A stretch of 6,826 nucleotides of DNA from Clostridiales bacterium (GTDB taxonomy: Bacteria > Bacillota > Clostridia > Oscillospirales > Oscillospiraceae). The stretch covers positions 1 through 6,826 of the forward strand of contig JAJQAS010000005.1 in NCBI GenBank assembly GCA_021203685.1, given 5' to 3'. The notes under the pieces were generated by a model. The model was not told where the DNA came from. It was given only the letters and a program-made list of their open reading frames with translations, and did not search any database. This document shows positions 1 to 6,273 of the stretch, piece after piece. The position numbers and the translations under genes were made by a program. Positions within the stretch are counted from its first letter, which is position 1; each line of letters begins with the position of its first letter.

Positions 1-78
1 TCCACTTTCTTGGGTACATTTTACGTGGATTTCCTGGTCTACACAATGAAGAAGGAACTCAAAGGAACCAGTATTTAG
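1..78 (+). CDS. 3' end of an unidentified upstream gene (partial)
   Basis: Frame 1 is open from the window edge to a TAG at 76-78 and gives 25 residues, ending in the basic tail MKKELKGTSI after an aromatic and hydrophobic stretch (FYVDFLVY). Codon choice looks like that of the following genes. The stop is followed at once by a strong ribosome binding site for the next gene, so this is probably the last part of the preceding operon member, possibly a membrane protein. A competing open frame (frame 3, stopping at 90-92 and overlapping the next ATG) has less convincing codon use. Too little is visible to name a family. Confidence 0.45.
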   Translation, partial: STFLGTFYVDFLVYTMKKELKGTSI

Positions 79-88
79 GGGAGGACAG

Positions 89-610
89 ATGACCATGAAT
101 GTTTTGATTTTAAACGGAAGTCCCCGCCCCAACGGAAGCACTGCGGTGCTGGCAAATGCTTTTGCCGGAGAAGCCGCAGCAAGAGGGCATCAGGTTCACT
201 TGGTTCAAATCGGAAACAAGGATATTCGAGGCTGTAAAAACTGCGATGCCTGTCGTTCCACGCTCAACGGAAGCTGTGTTCAGAAAGATGATATGCAGCA
301 GATTCTTCCGCTGATGAGGAAGTGTGAAGCCCTGGTGCTGGCCTCCCCGATTTACTACTACTCTATGACCGGACAGATGCACTGTGCGATTGAGCGCATC
401 TATTCCTTTGAGCGGCTGCCGAAGCTCAAAAAAGCCGCATTGCTCCTCACCGCTGGCGGCGGGGGCTTCACAGCGGCAAAGCAGACCTACCAGGATGCCA
501 TTATCCGGCACATGGGAGCAAAGGACTTGGGTATTGTCACTGCTGTGGGAAGTCAGTGCAGAACTCCCGCAAAATTGGCGGAGGTTAGAGAATTGGCAAA
601 AAAAATATAA
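89..610 (+). CDS. flavodoxin-fold NAD(P)H-dependent FMN reductase / iron-sulfur flavoprotein-like protein
   Basis: This 173-residue cytoplasmic protein of the NADPH-dependent FMN reductase / flavodoxin-fold family probably carries out flavin-linked electron transfer. The N-terminal strand and phosphate loop are visible as VLILNGSPRPNGST (residues 5-18), the classical FMN-phosphate binding motif of the family. SPIYYYSMTG (residues 86-95) is the second flavin-contact loop, and TAGGGG (121-126) a third. Between them lie Cys49, Cys52, Cys55 and Cys63 (C-x2-C-x2-C-x7-C), a compact pattern like the 4Fe-4S ligand set of iron-sulfur flavoproteins; whether a cluster binds here is inference. The ribosome binding site AGGGGAGG (77-84) could serve ATG 89 (4-base spacer) or ATG 95 (10-base spacer), so the start may be two codons later. 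The gene lies 60 bases before the PTS gene on the same strand with no terminator between, so it is probably co-transcribed. Its physiological substrate cannot be read from the sequence. Confidence 0.85.
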   Translation: MTMNVLILNGSPRPNGSTAVLANAFAGEAAARGHQVHLVQIGNKDIRGCKNCDACRSTLNGSCVQKDDMQQILPLMRKCEALVLASPIYYYSMTGQMHCAIERIYSFERLPKLKKAALLLTAGGGGFTAAKQTYQDAIIRHMGAKDLGIVTAVGSQCRTPAKLAEVRELAKKI

Positions 611-654
611 ATTGATCTGTGTAGACGATTTACGCAGGACAATTCGTGATTATT

Positions 655-662
655 AAAGGAGG
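655..662 (+). promoter_or_regulatory. ribosome binding site of the PTS gene
   Basis: AAAGGAGG lies 8 bases before ATG 671 and is a near-perfect Shine-Dalgarno sequence. It fixes the start of the PTS gene. The 60-base gap before it (611-670) contains no recognisable promoter, terminator or antiterminator hairpin, which supports co-transcription with the flavoprotein gene. Confidence 0.8.
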
Positions 663-670
663 AAATTGAA

Positions 671-2506
671 ATGGCAAAAACCAAACTGGACTACAATCAG
701 GTAGCCCGAAACATTATCGCCAACATTGGCGGTAAAGAGAACGTGAACGCAGTTCGGCACTGCATCACCCGTGTTCGCTTCCGGCTGAAGGATGAGAGCA
801 AAGCCAATGATGAGACCATCAAGAACCTGGAGGGTGTAGTTTCCGTGGTTCACGGCGGCGGCGAGTACATGGTGGTCATCGGCAACGCTGTGGGCGAGGT
901 GTACGATGCTGTGTGTGAGCAACTGGGCAGCATGGGAGAAGATGCCGGAGCGGAGGAGTCGAAGGAAAAGACAAATCCGGTCATGAAGCTGCTGAATATC
1001 ATCGTTGGCGCTGTCGGTCCCTGCCTGAACTTTATCTGTGCGGGCGGAATTATCAAGGGCCTTTTGTCTATCTTGGAGATGACAGGAATTGTGCAGTCCG
1101 GGAGCGGTATGGATACGCTCATCACTGCGGCCGGAGACGCGGCCTTTTACTTCCTGCCGGTGTTCCTGGGCATGAATCTGGCGAAAACGTTGAAAGGAGA
1201 CCCGTTCCTGGGAGCGACTATTGGCGCTGCGCTCTGCTACCCTGCAATCAATGGTACAGATCTCGTGATTTTGGGAATGACATTCAACTACACCTATACC
1301 AGTACCTTCCTTCCGGTTATTGCGGTTGTAGCAGTAGCGGTTCCGTTGGCAAGGCTGCTGAAAAAAGTACTTCCTAAGGCGGTTGCAAACTTCCTGGTTC
1401 CCGCTATTACCTTGCTGATCGTGATACCGCTGGGCTATACCCTGATTGGCCCGGCAGTCAGCTTCGTCGGCAGCCTGGCCAACGATGGTATTACCTTTAT
1501 GATGAACACCGTTCCCCTGTTGGCCGGTGCATTGTTCGGCGGTCTGTATCAGGTCATGGTACTCTTTGGTATACATAGCGCTTTGACCTCCTTCTCTTTC
1601 ATGAACTTGCTGGAGGGAAACCCCGATTATATCATGGCAATCGCCTGTACCGTTTCCTTCGCGCAGACCGGCGTGGTCCTGGCGATGTATCTGAAAACCA
1701 AGGATGACGACCTCAAATCCCTGGCTCTGCCTTCCTTTATTTCCGGTATTTTTGGCGTGACAGAACCGGCTATTTACGGCGTGACCCTTCCCCGTATCAA
1801 AATGTTTATCCTGTCCTGTGTCGGTGGAGCGGTCTGCGGCGGCTTCATCATGCTCACAAATACCATGATGTACAGCTTTTCTGGTTTAGGCGTGTTTGCT
1901 ATCCTCGGACTACTCAACCCTGAGAATCCCAATGTCCTGACGGCTGTTCTCTGCGCGGTCATTCCGTTTGTATTTTCCTTTGCCGTGGCATTTGTTCTGT
2001 ATAAAGACGAGGCAGTTCCTGCTTCCGCCGGTGAATCCGCGCCTATGGAGCCGACCACAGTGACAGCGCCTTCTGGCCCGATGCAAATTGACTGCCCGAT
2101 CCCCGGTGAGGTTCTGCCCCTTACCAGCGTCCCAGATGAAACCTTCTCCACCGGTATCCTTGGCAACGGCCTTGCTGTGGAACCCTCTGAGGGCAAGGTT
2201 TACGCTCCCTTTGACGGCGAGTGCGAAACTCTGGCCGATACGCTCCACGCTGTTGGCCTGTTGTCTAATAGCGGCGTGAGCCTGCTGATCCATGTTGGTC
2301 TGGAAACGGTTGGGCTGGAGGGTAAACCTTTCGAAGCCCACGTCAAGACGGGAGATTCCATCAAAAAAGGCCAGCTCCTGCTGGAATTTGACATTGAGGC
2401 GATCAAGGCGGCGGGCTGTCCCACTATCACCTCCGTCTTGGTGACGAATGAGGATGAGGTTGGCGATGCCGTACTTACTGATGGGAAAATTTTGATTGGA
2501 GGTTAA
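671..2506 (+). CDS. PTS beta-glucoside transporter, fused EIIBCA
   Basis: This inner-membrane permease imports a sugar and phosphorylates it with phosphate passed from HPr through its own EIIA and EIIB domains. At 611 residues it has the usual length of the fused beta-glucoside (BglF/BglP-like) class. EIIB spans about residues 5-85, with the phosphorylated Cys31 in HCITRVRFRLKDE. EIIC spans about 103-445, with repeated hydrophobic segments, FGIHSALTSF around His302 and the signature FGVTEPAIYGV (361-371). A Pro/Ala/Thr-rich linker (about 446-472) leads to EIIA (about 473-611), with auxiliary His526 in TLHAVGL and active-site His541 in LLIHVGLETVGLEGKPF. All phosphotransfer residues are present, so the protein looks functional. 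The stop lies 4 bases before the hydrolase start, and the hydrolase ribosome binding site sits inside the last codons, indicating translational coupling. The partner hydrolase points to an aryl- or alkyl-beta-glucoside or cellobiose-type substrate; the exact sugar is not determinable. The DNA opposite this gene has long open frames, which I take as shadows. Confidence 0.95.
   Translation: MAKTKLDYNQVARNIIANIGGKENVNAVRHCITRVRFRLKDESKANDETIKNLEGVVSVVHGGGEYMVVIGNAVGEVYDAVCEQLGSMGEDAGAEESKEKTNPVMKLLNIIVGAVGPCLNFICAGGIIKGLLSILEMTGIVQSGSGMDTLITAAGDAAFYFLPVFLGMNLAKTLKGDPFLGATIGAALCYPAINGTDLVILGMTFNYTYTSTFLPVIAVVAVAVPLARLLKKVLPKAVANFLVPAITLLIVIPLGYTLIGPAVSFVGSLANDGITFMMNTVPLLAGALFGGLYQVMVLFGIHSALTSFSFMNLLEGNPDYIMAIACTVSFAQTGVVLAMYLKTKDDDLKSLALPSFISGIFGVTEPAIYGVTLPRIKMFILSCVGGAVCGGFIMLTNTMMYSFSGLGVFAILGLLNPENPNVLTAVLCAVIPFVFSFAVAFVLYKDEAVPASAGESAPMEPTTVTAPSGPMQIDCPIPGEVLPLTSVPDETFSTGILGNGLAVEPSEGKVYAPFDGECETLADTLHAVGLLSNSGVSLLIHVGLETVGLEGKPFEAHVKTGDSIKKGQLLLEFDIEAIKAAGCPTITSVLVTNEDEVGDAVLTDGKILIGG
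2498..2502 (+). promoter_or_regulatory. ribosome binding site of the GH1 gene, inside the PTS coding end
   Basis: GGAGG lies 8 bases before ATG 2511 and overlaps the final codons of the PTS gene. It decides the start. An in-frame TTG at 2496 would overlap this site and add five residues (MEVKT) before the conserved MKFPKDFLWGG start, so ATG 2511 is preferred. Confidence 0.8.
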
Positions 2507-2510
2507 GACC

Positions 2511-3950
2511 ATGAAGTTTCCGAAGGACTTCCTCTGGGGAGGCGCAACCGCCGCCAATCAGGTAGAAGGAGCTTGGAACGTGGATGGAAAAGGCGTTTCC
2601 GTCCCGGACGTAATCACCAATGGCACACACACGGTATCTCGGAAAATTGAGCCGGGGCTGACCGGGGAATTTCTGTACCCCTCCCACGAGGCCATCGATT
2701 TCTATCACCACTACGAGGAGGACATTGCTCTGTTCGCCGAGATGGGCTTCAAGGTGTTTCGTATGTCCATCAACTGGCCCCGGATTTTTCCCACCGGCGA
2801 GGAGGTTGAACCCAACGAGGCAGGGCTTGCATTCTATGACCGGGTATTCGATTGCTGCAAAAAATACGGAATTGAACCGTTGGTGACAATCTCCCACTAC
2901 GAGCTGCCCTATGCCTTGGTGGAGAAGTATAATGGCTGGGTGGATCGGCATCTGATCGACCTGTATATGAATTACTGCCGGACGATCTTTGAACGATATA
3001 AGGACAAGGTGAAATACTGGCTGATCTTCAATGAGATTAACTGCGGCACACTTTACACTGGAACCATGCAGAGCTTGAATAACTTTCGGGGCTTCCATGG
3101 TCCCTGGAAAGAGATTGAGGACAAACCCGGCGAGCGTTATCAGGCTTTGCACCACCAGTTTGTTGCCAGCGCCAGAGCCGTTCGGTATGCCCATGAACAT
3201 TACCCTCAATTCAAAATGGGCTGCATGATTGCGATGTTGCCGTATTATCCCTACACCTGCAACCCCGATGATATGCTCGCGGCCCAGCGTGAAATGCGCA
3301 TGGTGAACTGGTTTTGTTCTGATATCCAGGTTCGCGGCGAATATCCGAGCTATTCCCGCCGTTACTTTGCGGAAAATAACATCCATGTTCAAATGGAGCC
3401 TGGTGACGCAGCGGATCTGCGGCAGGGAACAGTGGATTTCTACACGTTCAGTTATTACATGACCTTCTGTATGTCCACTGATCCAAATGCGGAGATCACT
3501 GATGGAAATCTGCTGGGCGGAGCAAGAAATCCTTATCTGAAGGTGTCTGACTGGGGCTGGCAGATCGACCCGAAGGGCCTGCGCTGGTGCCTGAACGAAA
3601 TCTATGACCGTTACCGTATTCCGATGATGATCGTAGAGAACGGATTGGGAGCCTATGATAAGAAAGCCCCGGATGGAAAGATCCATGATGATTATCGGAT
3701 CGATTATATGCGCCAGCACATTGAGCAGATGGCGGAGGCCATTGCGGATGGCGTGGAACTGATTGGCTATACCCCATGGGGCTGCATTGATCTTGTTTCC
3801 CTTTCCACCGGAGAGATGGCAAAGCGGTACGGCATGATTTATGTCAACAAGTTTGATGACGGAACCGGCAATCTCAGCAGAGAGCGAAAGGATTCCTTCT
3901 ACTGGTATAAAAAGGTAATCGCCAGCAACGGGGAGGATTTGACTGTTTGA
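2511..3950 (+). CDS. 6-phospho-beta-glucosidase, glycoside hydrolase family 1
   Basis: This cytoplasmic hydrolase cleaves 6-phospho-beta-glucosides delivered by the upstream PTS, yielding glucose 6-phosphate and the aglycone or sugar. At 479 residues it is full length for GH1. The N-terminus FPKDFLWGGATAANQVEGAW (3-22) is the family signature and holds the sugar-binding Gln17. The acid/base Glu175 lies in IFNEIN, and the nucleophile Glu376 in MIVENGLG. The phospho-sugar binding set typical of 6-phospho enzymes is visible near the C-terminus as Ser430, Lys438 and Tyr440 in LVSLSTGEMAKRYG, which separates it from non-phospho beta-glucosidases. SDWGWQIDPKGL (346-357) is also typical of the BglA/AscB group. 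The gene starts 4 bases after the permease stop and is followed about 125 bases later by a terminator, so it is the last gene of the operon. A galactoside-type substrate is less likely but is not excluded by sequence alone. Confidence 0.95.
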   Translation: MKFPKDFLWGGATAANQVEGAWNVDGKGVSVPDVITNGTHTVSRKIEPGLTGEFLYPSHEAIDFYHHYEEDIALFAEMGFKVFRMSINWPRIFPTGEEVEPNEAGLAFYDRVFDCCKKYGIEPLVTISHYELPYALVEKYNGWVDRHLIDLYMNYCRTIFERYKDKVKYWLIFNEINCGTLYTGTMQSLNNFRGFHGPWKEIEDKPGERYQALHHQFVASARAVRYAHEHYPQFKMGCMIAMLPYYPYTCNPDDMLAAQREMRMVNWFCSDIQVRGEYPSYSRRYFAENNIHVQMEPGDAADLRQGTVDFYTFSYYMTFCMSTDPNAEITDGNLLGGARNPYLKVSDWGWQIDPKGLRWCLNEIYDRYRIPMMIVENGLGAYDKKAPDGKIHDDYRIDYMRQHIEQMAEAIADGVELIGYTPWGCIDLVSLSTGEMAKRYGMIYVNKFDDGTGNLSRERKDSFYWYKKVIASNGEDLTV

Positions 3951-4074
3951 TTTACCAGCTATACAGGAAAACAATAGAACGAGGAGCGTAGTCTTCCTCA
4001 AGCGTTGGAAATTGCAGTGGCGATACTGATTGTATTGCGTATAGGATGTTACCATCGAAAAAAACGCAGCACAA

Positions 4075-4112
4075 AAGGGCAGACACCGTTCATTTGATCG
4101 GTGCCTGCCCTT
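4075..4112 (+). terminator. hairpin terminator of the PTS-GH1 operon
   Basis: AAGGGCAGACACCG (4075-4088) pairs with CGGTGCCTGCCCTT (4099-4112) over 14 positions with one A-C mismatch and a 10-base loop. The sequence that follows (ATCTGTTTGGG) is only moderately T-rich, so release may be incomplete. It is the only strong hairpin between the GH1 stop and the abiE promoter. The A-run to its left would give a T-run on the other strand, so it could act in both directions. Confidence 0.7.
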
Positions 4113-4322
4113 ATCTGTTTGGGCTTGATAGAGACTTTCGTTAATTATACAATGCCTACTGCTGCCGCGCAGGGCAGCGGCATTACCCTAATACCGGCAG
4201 CACTTAAAAATGGAACGATTTGCAGTTGTTCCCATGCTATCGTTAAGCGCAAATCCTGATTGCAATAACTATTATTATCCATCAAAAGACGAACTGTGAA
4301 GATCTGGGTTTTAGCTGGAAAG
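4113..4322. other. intergenic stretch with one compact hairpin, no gene seen
   Basis: No open frame with a ribosome binding site is present between the operon terminator and the abiE control region. The only clear structure is an interrupted hairpin at 4151-4184. Its outer arms AATGCC and GGCATT enclose inner arms GCTGCC (4161-4166) and GGCAGC (4173-4178), with a 4-base bulge on the left side and a 6-base loop. It has no T-run after it. The rest (4201-4322) is AT-rich and looks non-coding. Confidence 0.5.
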
Positions 4323-4363
4323 ACGACAACACATTATTTATATCAAAATTGATGTGCAGTTGT
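4323..4363. promoter_or_regulatory. upstream inverted repeat, candidate AbiEi operator O1
   Basis: CACATTA (4330-4336) and TGATGTG (4350-4356) form a dyad with a 13-base spacer. Each half-site extends outwards to the pattern ACnAnnnCACATyA (4323-4336, and the complement of 4350-4363). It ends 10 bases before the -35 box. It matches the second dyad at 4377-4417 in spacing and half-site pattern. AbiEi antitoxins are known to repress their own promoter by binding inverted repeats, and this fits that role. The outer arms (AAAGAC and GTCTTTTT) could also fold into a weak terminator-like hairpin. Confidence 0.6.
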
Positions 4364-4373
4364 CTTTTTGAGA

Positions 4374-4402
4374 TTGACAAATACACATTAATTTAGTAGA
4401 AT
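4374..4402 (+). promoter_or_regulatory. sigma-A type promoter of abiE
   Basis: TTGACA (4374-4379) is a perfect -35 box and TAGAAT (4397-4402) a near-perfect -10 box with an ideal 17-base spacer. Transcription would start at about 4408-4411, giving a leader of about 25 bases. A perfect TATAAT at 4402-4407 is 22 bases from the -35 box, too far to pair with it. The promoter lies inside the second inverted repeat, so a protein bound there should block RNA polymerase. Confidence 0.8.
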
Positions 4403-4417
4403 ATAATGTGCAATAGT
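4377..4417. promoter_or_regulatory. promoter-overlapping inverted repeat, candidate AbiEi operator O2
   Basis: CACATTA (4384-4390) and TAATGTG (4404-4410) are perfect 7-base arms with a 13-base spacer. The half-sites extend to ACnAnnnCACATTA on both sides (4377-4390, and the complement of 4404-4417). The dyad covers the end of the -35 box, the -10 box and the probable transcription start. It lies exactly 54 bases from the upstream copy, about five helical turns, so the two would face the same side of the DNA. Confidence 0.65.
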
Positions 4418-4435
4418 TGAAAGCGGGGTGACGCA

Positions 4436-5029
4436 ATGACCAACAGGGAAATGGTACAAACCCTCCTGGAAAACTCTGCTGATGGAATGATTACTGCGGA
4501 GCAGGTGACAGCGGCGGGATTACACCGCAACATTTTACAGAAGCTCGTGGAGAGTGGCGAGCTATACCAGTTTAGCCGTGGTATCTATGTGCGAACGGAC
4601 GCATGGGAAGATGATTTTTACCTGTTGCAGCGCAGATATGGGCGGGGGATCTATTCCCATGATACCGCACTGTATCTGCTGGGCTACTCTGACCGGACAC
4701 CAGCGCAATACACCATGACGTTCCCCAAGGGATATAATGCGCCATCGCTCAAACAGGAGAATGTTTTGATAAAGCGTGTTGTGCCGAAGAACTATACTTT
4801 GGGGGAGACAGAGATTGCTTCTCCCAGCGGAAACCCGCTTCGTGTTTATGATTTGGAACGAACGCTGTGCGACATTCTGCGCGGCAGCGGCAGCGACATC
4901 CAAATTATCACGGACGCGATGAAGCGGTACGCAGCGTCCAAAGACAAAGATATTCATAAACTGATGCAATACGCGGAGCAGCTTCGTGTAAAGCCAAAAG
5001 TGCTGCGGTATATGGAGGTGCTGTTGTGA
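4436..5029 (+). CDS. abiEi: AbiEi family antitoxin and transcriptional repressor, type IV toxin-antitoxin system
   Basis: This 197-residue protein is the antitoxin of the AbiE abortive-infection system. In characterised members it counteracts the nucleotidyltransferase toxin without forming a stable complex, and also represses its own operon. The N-terminal part (about 1-55) reads as a winged helix: ITAEQVTAAGLHRNILQKLVESGEL followed by the wing YQFSRGIYV. The remainder (about 60-197) is the C-terminal antitoxin domain, with IYSHDTALYLLGYSDRTP, MTFPKGYN and the conserved VYDLERTLCDILR (136-148), all typical of the family. ATG 4436 follows the moderate ribosome binding site GGGGTG (4425-4430). 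The gene ends in a 4-base GTGA overlap with the toxin gene, so the two are translationally coupled. The promoter and two inverted repeats just upstream fit autorepression. Length is normal and nothing is missing. Confidence 0.93.
   Translation: MTNREMVQTLLENSADGMITAEQVTAAGLHRNILQKLVESGELYQFSRGIYVRTDAWEDDFYLLQRRYGRGIYSHDTALYLLGYSDRTPAQYTMTFPKGYNAPSLKQENVLIKRVVPKNYTLGETEIASPSGNPLRVYDLERTLCDILRGSGSDIQIITDAMKRYAASKDKDIHKLMQYAEQLRVKPKVLRYMEVLL
5014..5020 (+). promoter_or_regulatory. ribosome binding site fixing the GTG start of abiEii
   Basis: GGAGGTG inside the last codons of abiEi lies 5 bases before GTG 5026. It supports the GTG start that overlaps the abiEi stop. The first in-frame ATG (5044) is seven residues downstream and has no comparable site. 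Confidence 0.75.
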
Positions 5030-5880
5030 TTACAAAGAATCCAATGCAGTTGAAAGCCTTTATCAAAAAGAAGGCGGCGGAGAAGCACATTTCTGCCCAG
5101 CTTGTCATGCAGAATTATATGCTGGAGCGGCTGTTGGAGCGGATCTCGCTTTCCCCGTACAAACAGAATTTCATTCTGAAAGGCGGTTTCCTTATTTCCG
5201 CAATCGTTGGCTTAGACACGCGGGCGACAATGGACCTGGATACTACAATCAAGGGATTCACGCTGACCCATGAAGCGATCCGCGATATTTTTTCAAAAAT
5301 CTGCGCCATCGAAGTTGATGATGATGTGACTTTCGAGCTGGCGGGGATTTCCGACATTCGTGAGGGAGATGATTACCCCGGTATCCGTGTGGCGCTGAAA
5401 GCCAATTATCCGCCAATCAGCGTTCCCATCACCGTAGACGTTACCACCGGAGACAAAATCACGCCAAGGGAAATAGAATATACTTTCTCCTTGTTGTTTG
5501 ATGACAGGAGTATCAGCATTCTGGCTTATAACCTTGAAACCGTCTTGGCGGAGAAGATAGAAACCGTTTTATCCCGCAGCATTGCAAATACCCGCCCAAG
5601 AGATTTCTATGATATTTATATTCTGTATTCGCTGCATGGGAAAGACTGCAATGCCGATACGCTGCGGCAAGCGCTGGAACGGACAGCGGACAAACGCGGC
5701 AGTAGCAAGGTACTTACAATTTATCCAGAGATTCTCACCGAGATTCGGAAAAGTGATACCCTCCGTACATTTTGGAAAAAGTATCAGCGTAATTTTGAGT
5801 ATGCAAAAGATATTTCCTTCGATGAGGTCTGCAATACGATTCAGACGATTATGGACACCATTATGGAACAGGGAAGTTGA
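5026..5880 (+). CDS. abiEii: AbiEii/AbiGii family nucleotidyltransferase toxin
   Basis: This 284-residue cytoplasmic toxin belongs to the DNA polymerase beta-like nucleotidyltransferase superfamily (DUF1814/AbiEii). Activation during phage infection stops growth of the host cell. All four AbiEii motifs are visible. Motif I is KGGFLISAIVG followed by TMDLDTT, with Gly53, Gly54 and the metal ligands Asp70 and Asp72. Motif II is ITVDVTTGD (135-143) with the third carboxylate Asp138. Motif III runs Tyr168, Ala175, Lys177 to Arg184. Motif IV is RPRDFYDIYIL (190-200) with Asp193 and Asp196. The catalytic set is complete, so the toxin is probably active. Translation starts at a GTG overlapping the abiEi stop by 4 bases. 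Related enzymes (MenT) add nucleotides to tRNA acceptor ends, but the target of this protein is unknown. No convincing terminator follows; only weak 6-base pairings are seen at 5882-5940. Confidence 0.94.
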   Translation: MITKNPMQLKAFIKKKAAEKHISAQLVMQNYMLERLLERISLSPYKQNFILKGGFLISAIVGLDTRATMDLDTTIKGFTLTHEAIRDIFSKICAIEVDDDVTFELAGISDIREGDDYPGIRVALKANYPPISVPITVDVTTGDKITPREIEYTFSLLFDDRSISILAYNLETVLAEKIETVLSRSIANTRPRDFYDIYILYSLHGKDCNADTLRQALERTADKRGSSKVLTIYPEILTEIRKSDTLRTFWKKYQRNFEYAKDISFDEVCNTIQTIMDTIMEQGS

Positions 5881-5996
5881 ACAATGGGTGGCGTCTTTGA
5901 GATTTTTGTATTGGTTTAGCCATTGCTTGTAAAAAAAGACTCAGTGAATATTAACAGGATGCCGACCAAAATCAACTGCAAAAATTCGTAATCCTC

Positions 5997-6014
5997 TGAC
6001 CCCAATTTGACCCC
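5997..6014 (+). repeat. 11-base-period direct repeat, left of the att core
   Basis: TGACCCC occurs at 5997-6003 and 6008-6014, separated by AATT, giving a period of 11. The second copy continues TAC. The sequence and spacing resemble the repeat pair on the other side of the tRNA fragment (6274-6293). These are candidate arm-type sites for the N-terminal domain of a tyrosine integrase. Confidence 0.5.
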
Positions 6015-6032
6015 TACCGGAATGCACATGTT

Positions 6033-6110
6033 TGCGGCATATTAGGAACTGCCTGCAAAACACATTGAAATAGCACTCTAAAACAGCAGAAATGCGGGAA
6101 TATAGGAACT
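6033..6110 (+). repeat. two diverged 18-base repeats, 60 bases apart
   Basis: 6033-6050 and 6093-6110 both begin TGCGG and end AGGAACT, and match at 14 of 18 positions. They lie between the left arm-like repeats and the att core. They may be accessory protein sites, but nothing else supports a role. Confidence 0.35.
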
Positions 6111-6139
6111 AATTTTGGAAACATGCAGAAATTACCATC

Positions 6140-6184
6140 CTCATAACCCGGAGGTCGTTGGTTCAAATCCGGCCCCCGCAACCA
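6140..6184 (+). other. att core: 3' half of an initiator-type tRNA-Met (CAT) gene
   Basis: The sequence matches the 3' half of a bacterial initiator tRNA-Met. It has the anticodon loop CTCATAA (6140-6146, anticodon CAT at 6142-6144), the stem CCCGG with the three consecutive C residues typical of initiators, the variable loop, the T loop TTCAAAT (6162-6168), the acceptor strand CCCCGCA, discriminator A and encoded CCA (6182-6184). The bases before it (CCATC at 6135-6139) cannot pair with CCCGG, and no D arm or 5' acceptor strand is present, so it is not a working tRNA gene. A break in the anticodon loop is usual where tyrosine integrases cross over in tRNA genes. It is therefore read as an attachment-site copy or displaced tRNA end. 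Confidence 0.85.
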
Positions 6185-6185
6185 T

Positions 6186-6221
6186 AAAAAGTTCTGAAAT
6201 CTGATGGTTTCAGAACTTTTT
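6186..6221 (+). terminator. perfect-stem intrinsic terminator behind the tRNA fragment
   Basis: AAAAAGTTCTGAAA (6186-6199) and TTTCAGAACTTTTT (6208-6221) form a perfect 14-base stem with an 8-base loop, followed by CTTTACTTTTCT. It starts two bases after the CCA end, where a tRNA terminator belongs. The A-run on the left makes it potentially bidirectional, so it could also stop transcripts coming from the integrase gene on the minus strand. Confidence 0.85.
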
Positions 6222-6273
6222 CTTTACTTTTCTGCTGTTTTTATTCCAAGAAATGCAACAAAAAGAATGGTTC

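Larger units (their letters stand above)
5881..6139. other. AT-rich non-coding region, probable end of a mobile element
   Basis: No open frame with a start and ribosome binding site is present. The stretch holds a pair of 11-base-period repeats (5997-6014) and a pair of diverged 18-base repeats 60 bases apart (6033-6050 and 6093-6110). Such short direct repeats beside an att core are typical of integrase and excisionase binding regions. The boundary with the tRNA-like sequence lies at about 6139/6140. Confidence 0.5.

Noticed and set aside
611..670. BglG/LicT-type antiterminator and terminator ahead of the PTS gene
   Set aside because: No stem-loop or ribonucleic antiterminator-like sequence is visible. 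Control of this operon must lie upstream of the window.
653..1576. Long minus-strand open frame opposite the PTS gene
   Set aside because: The plus strand carries a complete EIIBCA with all active sites. The minus frame has no recognisable domain and looks like a codon-bias shadow.
2496..2510. TTG start five codons upstream of the GH1 ATG
   Set aside because: It overlaps the Shine-Dalgarno sequence itself; ATG 2511 fits the conserved family N-terminus.
2475..4055. 526-codon minus-strand open frame opposite the GH1 gene
   Set aside because: It covers a complete GH1 gene with both catalytic Glu residues, has no good ribosome binding site and encodes nothing recognisable.
3978..4097. 39-codon plus-strand open stretch with a hydrophobic segment after the GH1 gene
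   Set aside because: It has no ATG, no start codon at a suitable distance from the GAGGAG sequence, and it runs into the terminator hairpin.
4402..4407. Perfect TATAAT as the abiE -10 box
   Set aside because: It is 22 bases from the TTGACA box. TAGAAT at 4397-4402 has the ideal 17-base spacing.
5882..5940. Terminator for abiE
   Set aside because: Only 6-base pairings with loops over 30 bases were found (CAATGG/CCATTG and GTCTTT/AAAGAC).
6112..6184. Complete tRNA gene
   Set aside because: Only the anticodon loop and 3' half match a tRNA. The upstream bases cannot form the anticodon stem, D arm or acceptor stem.
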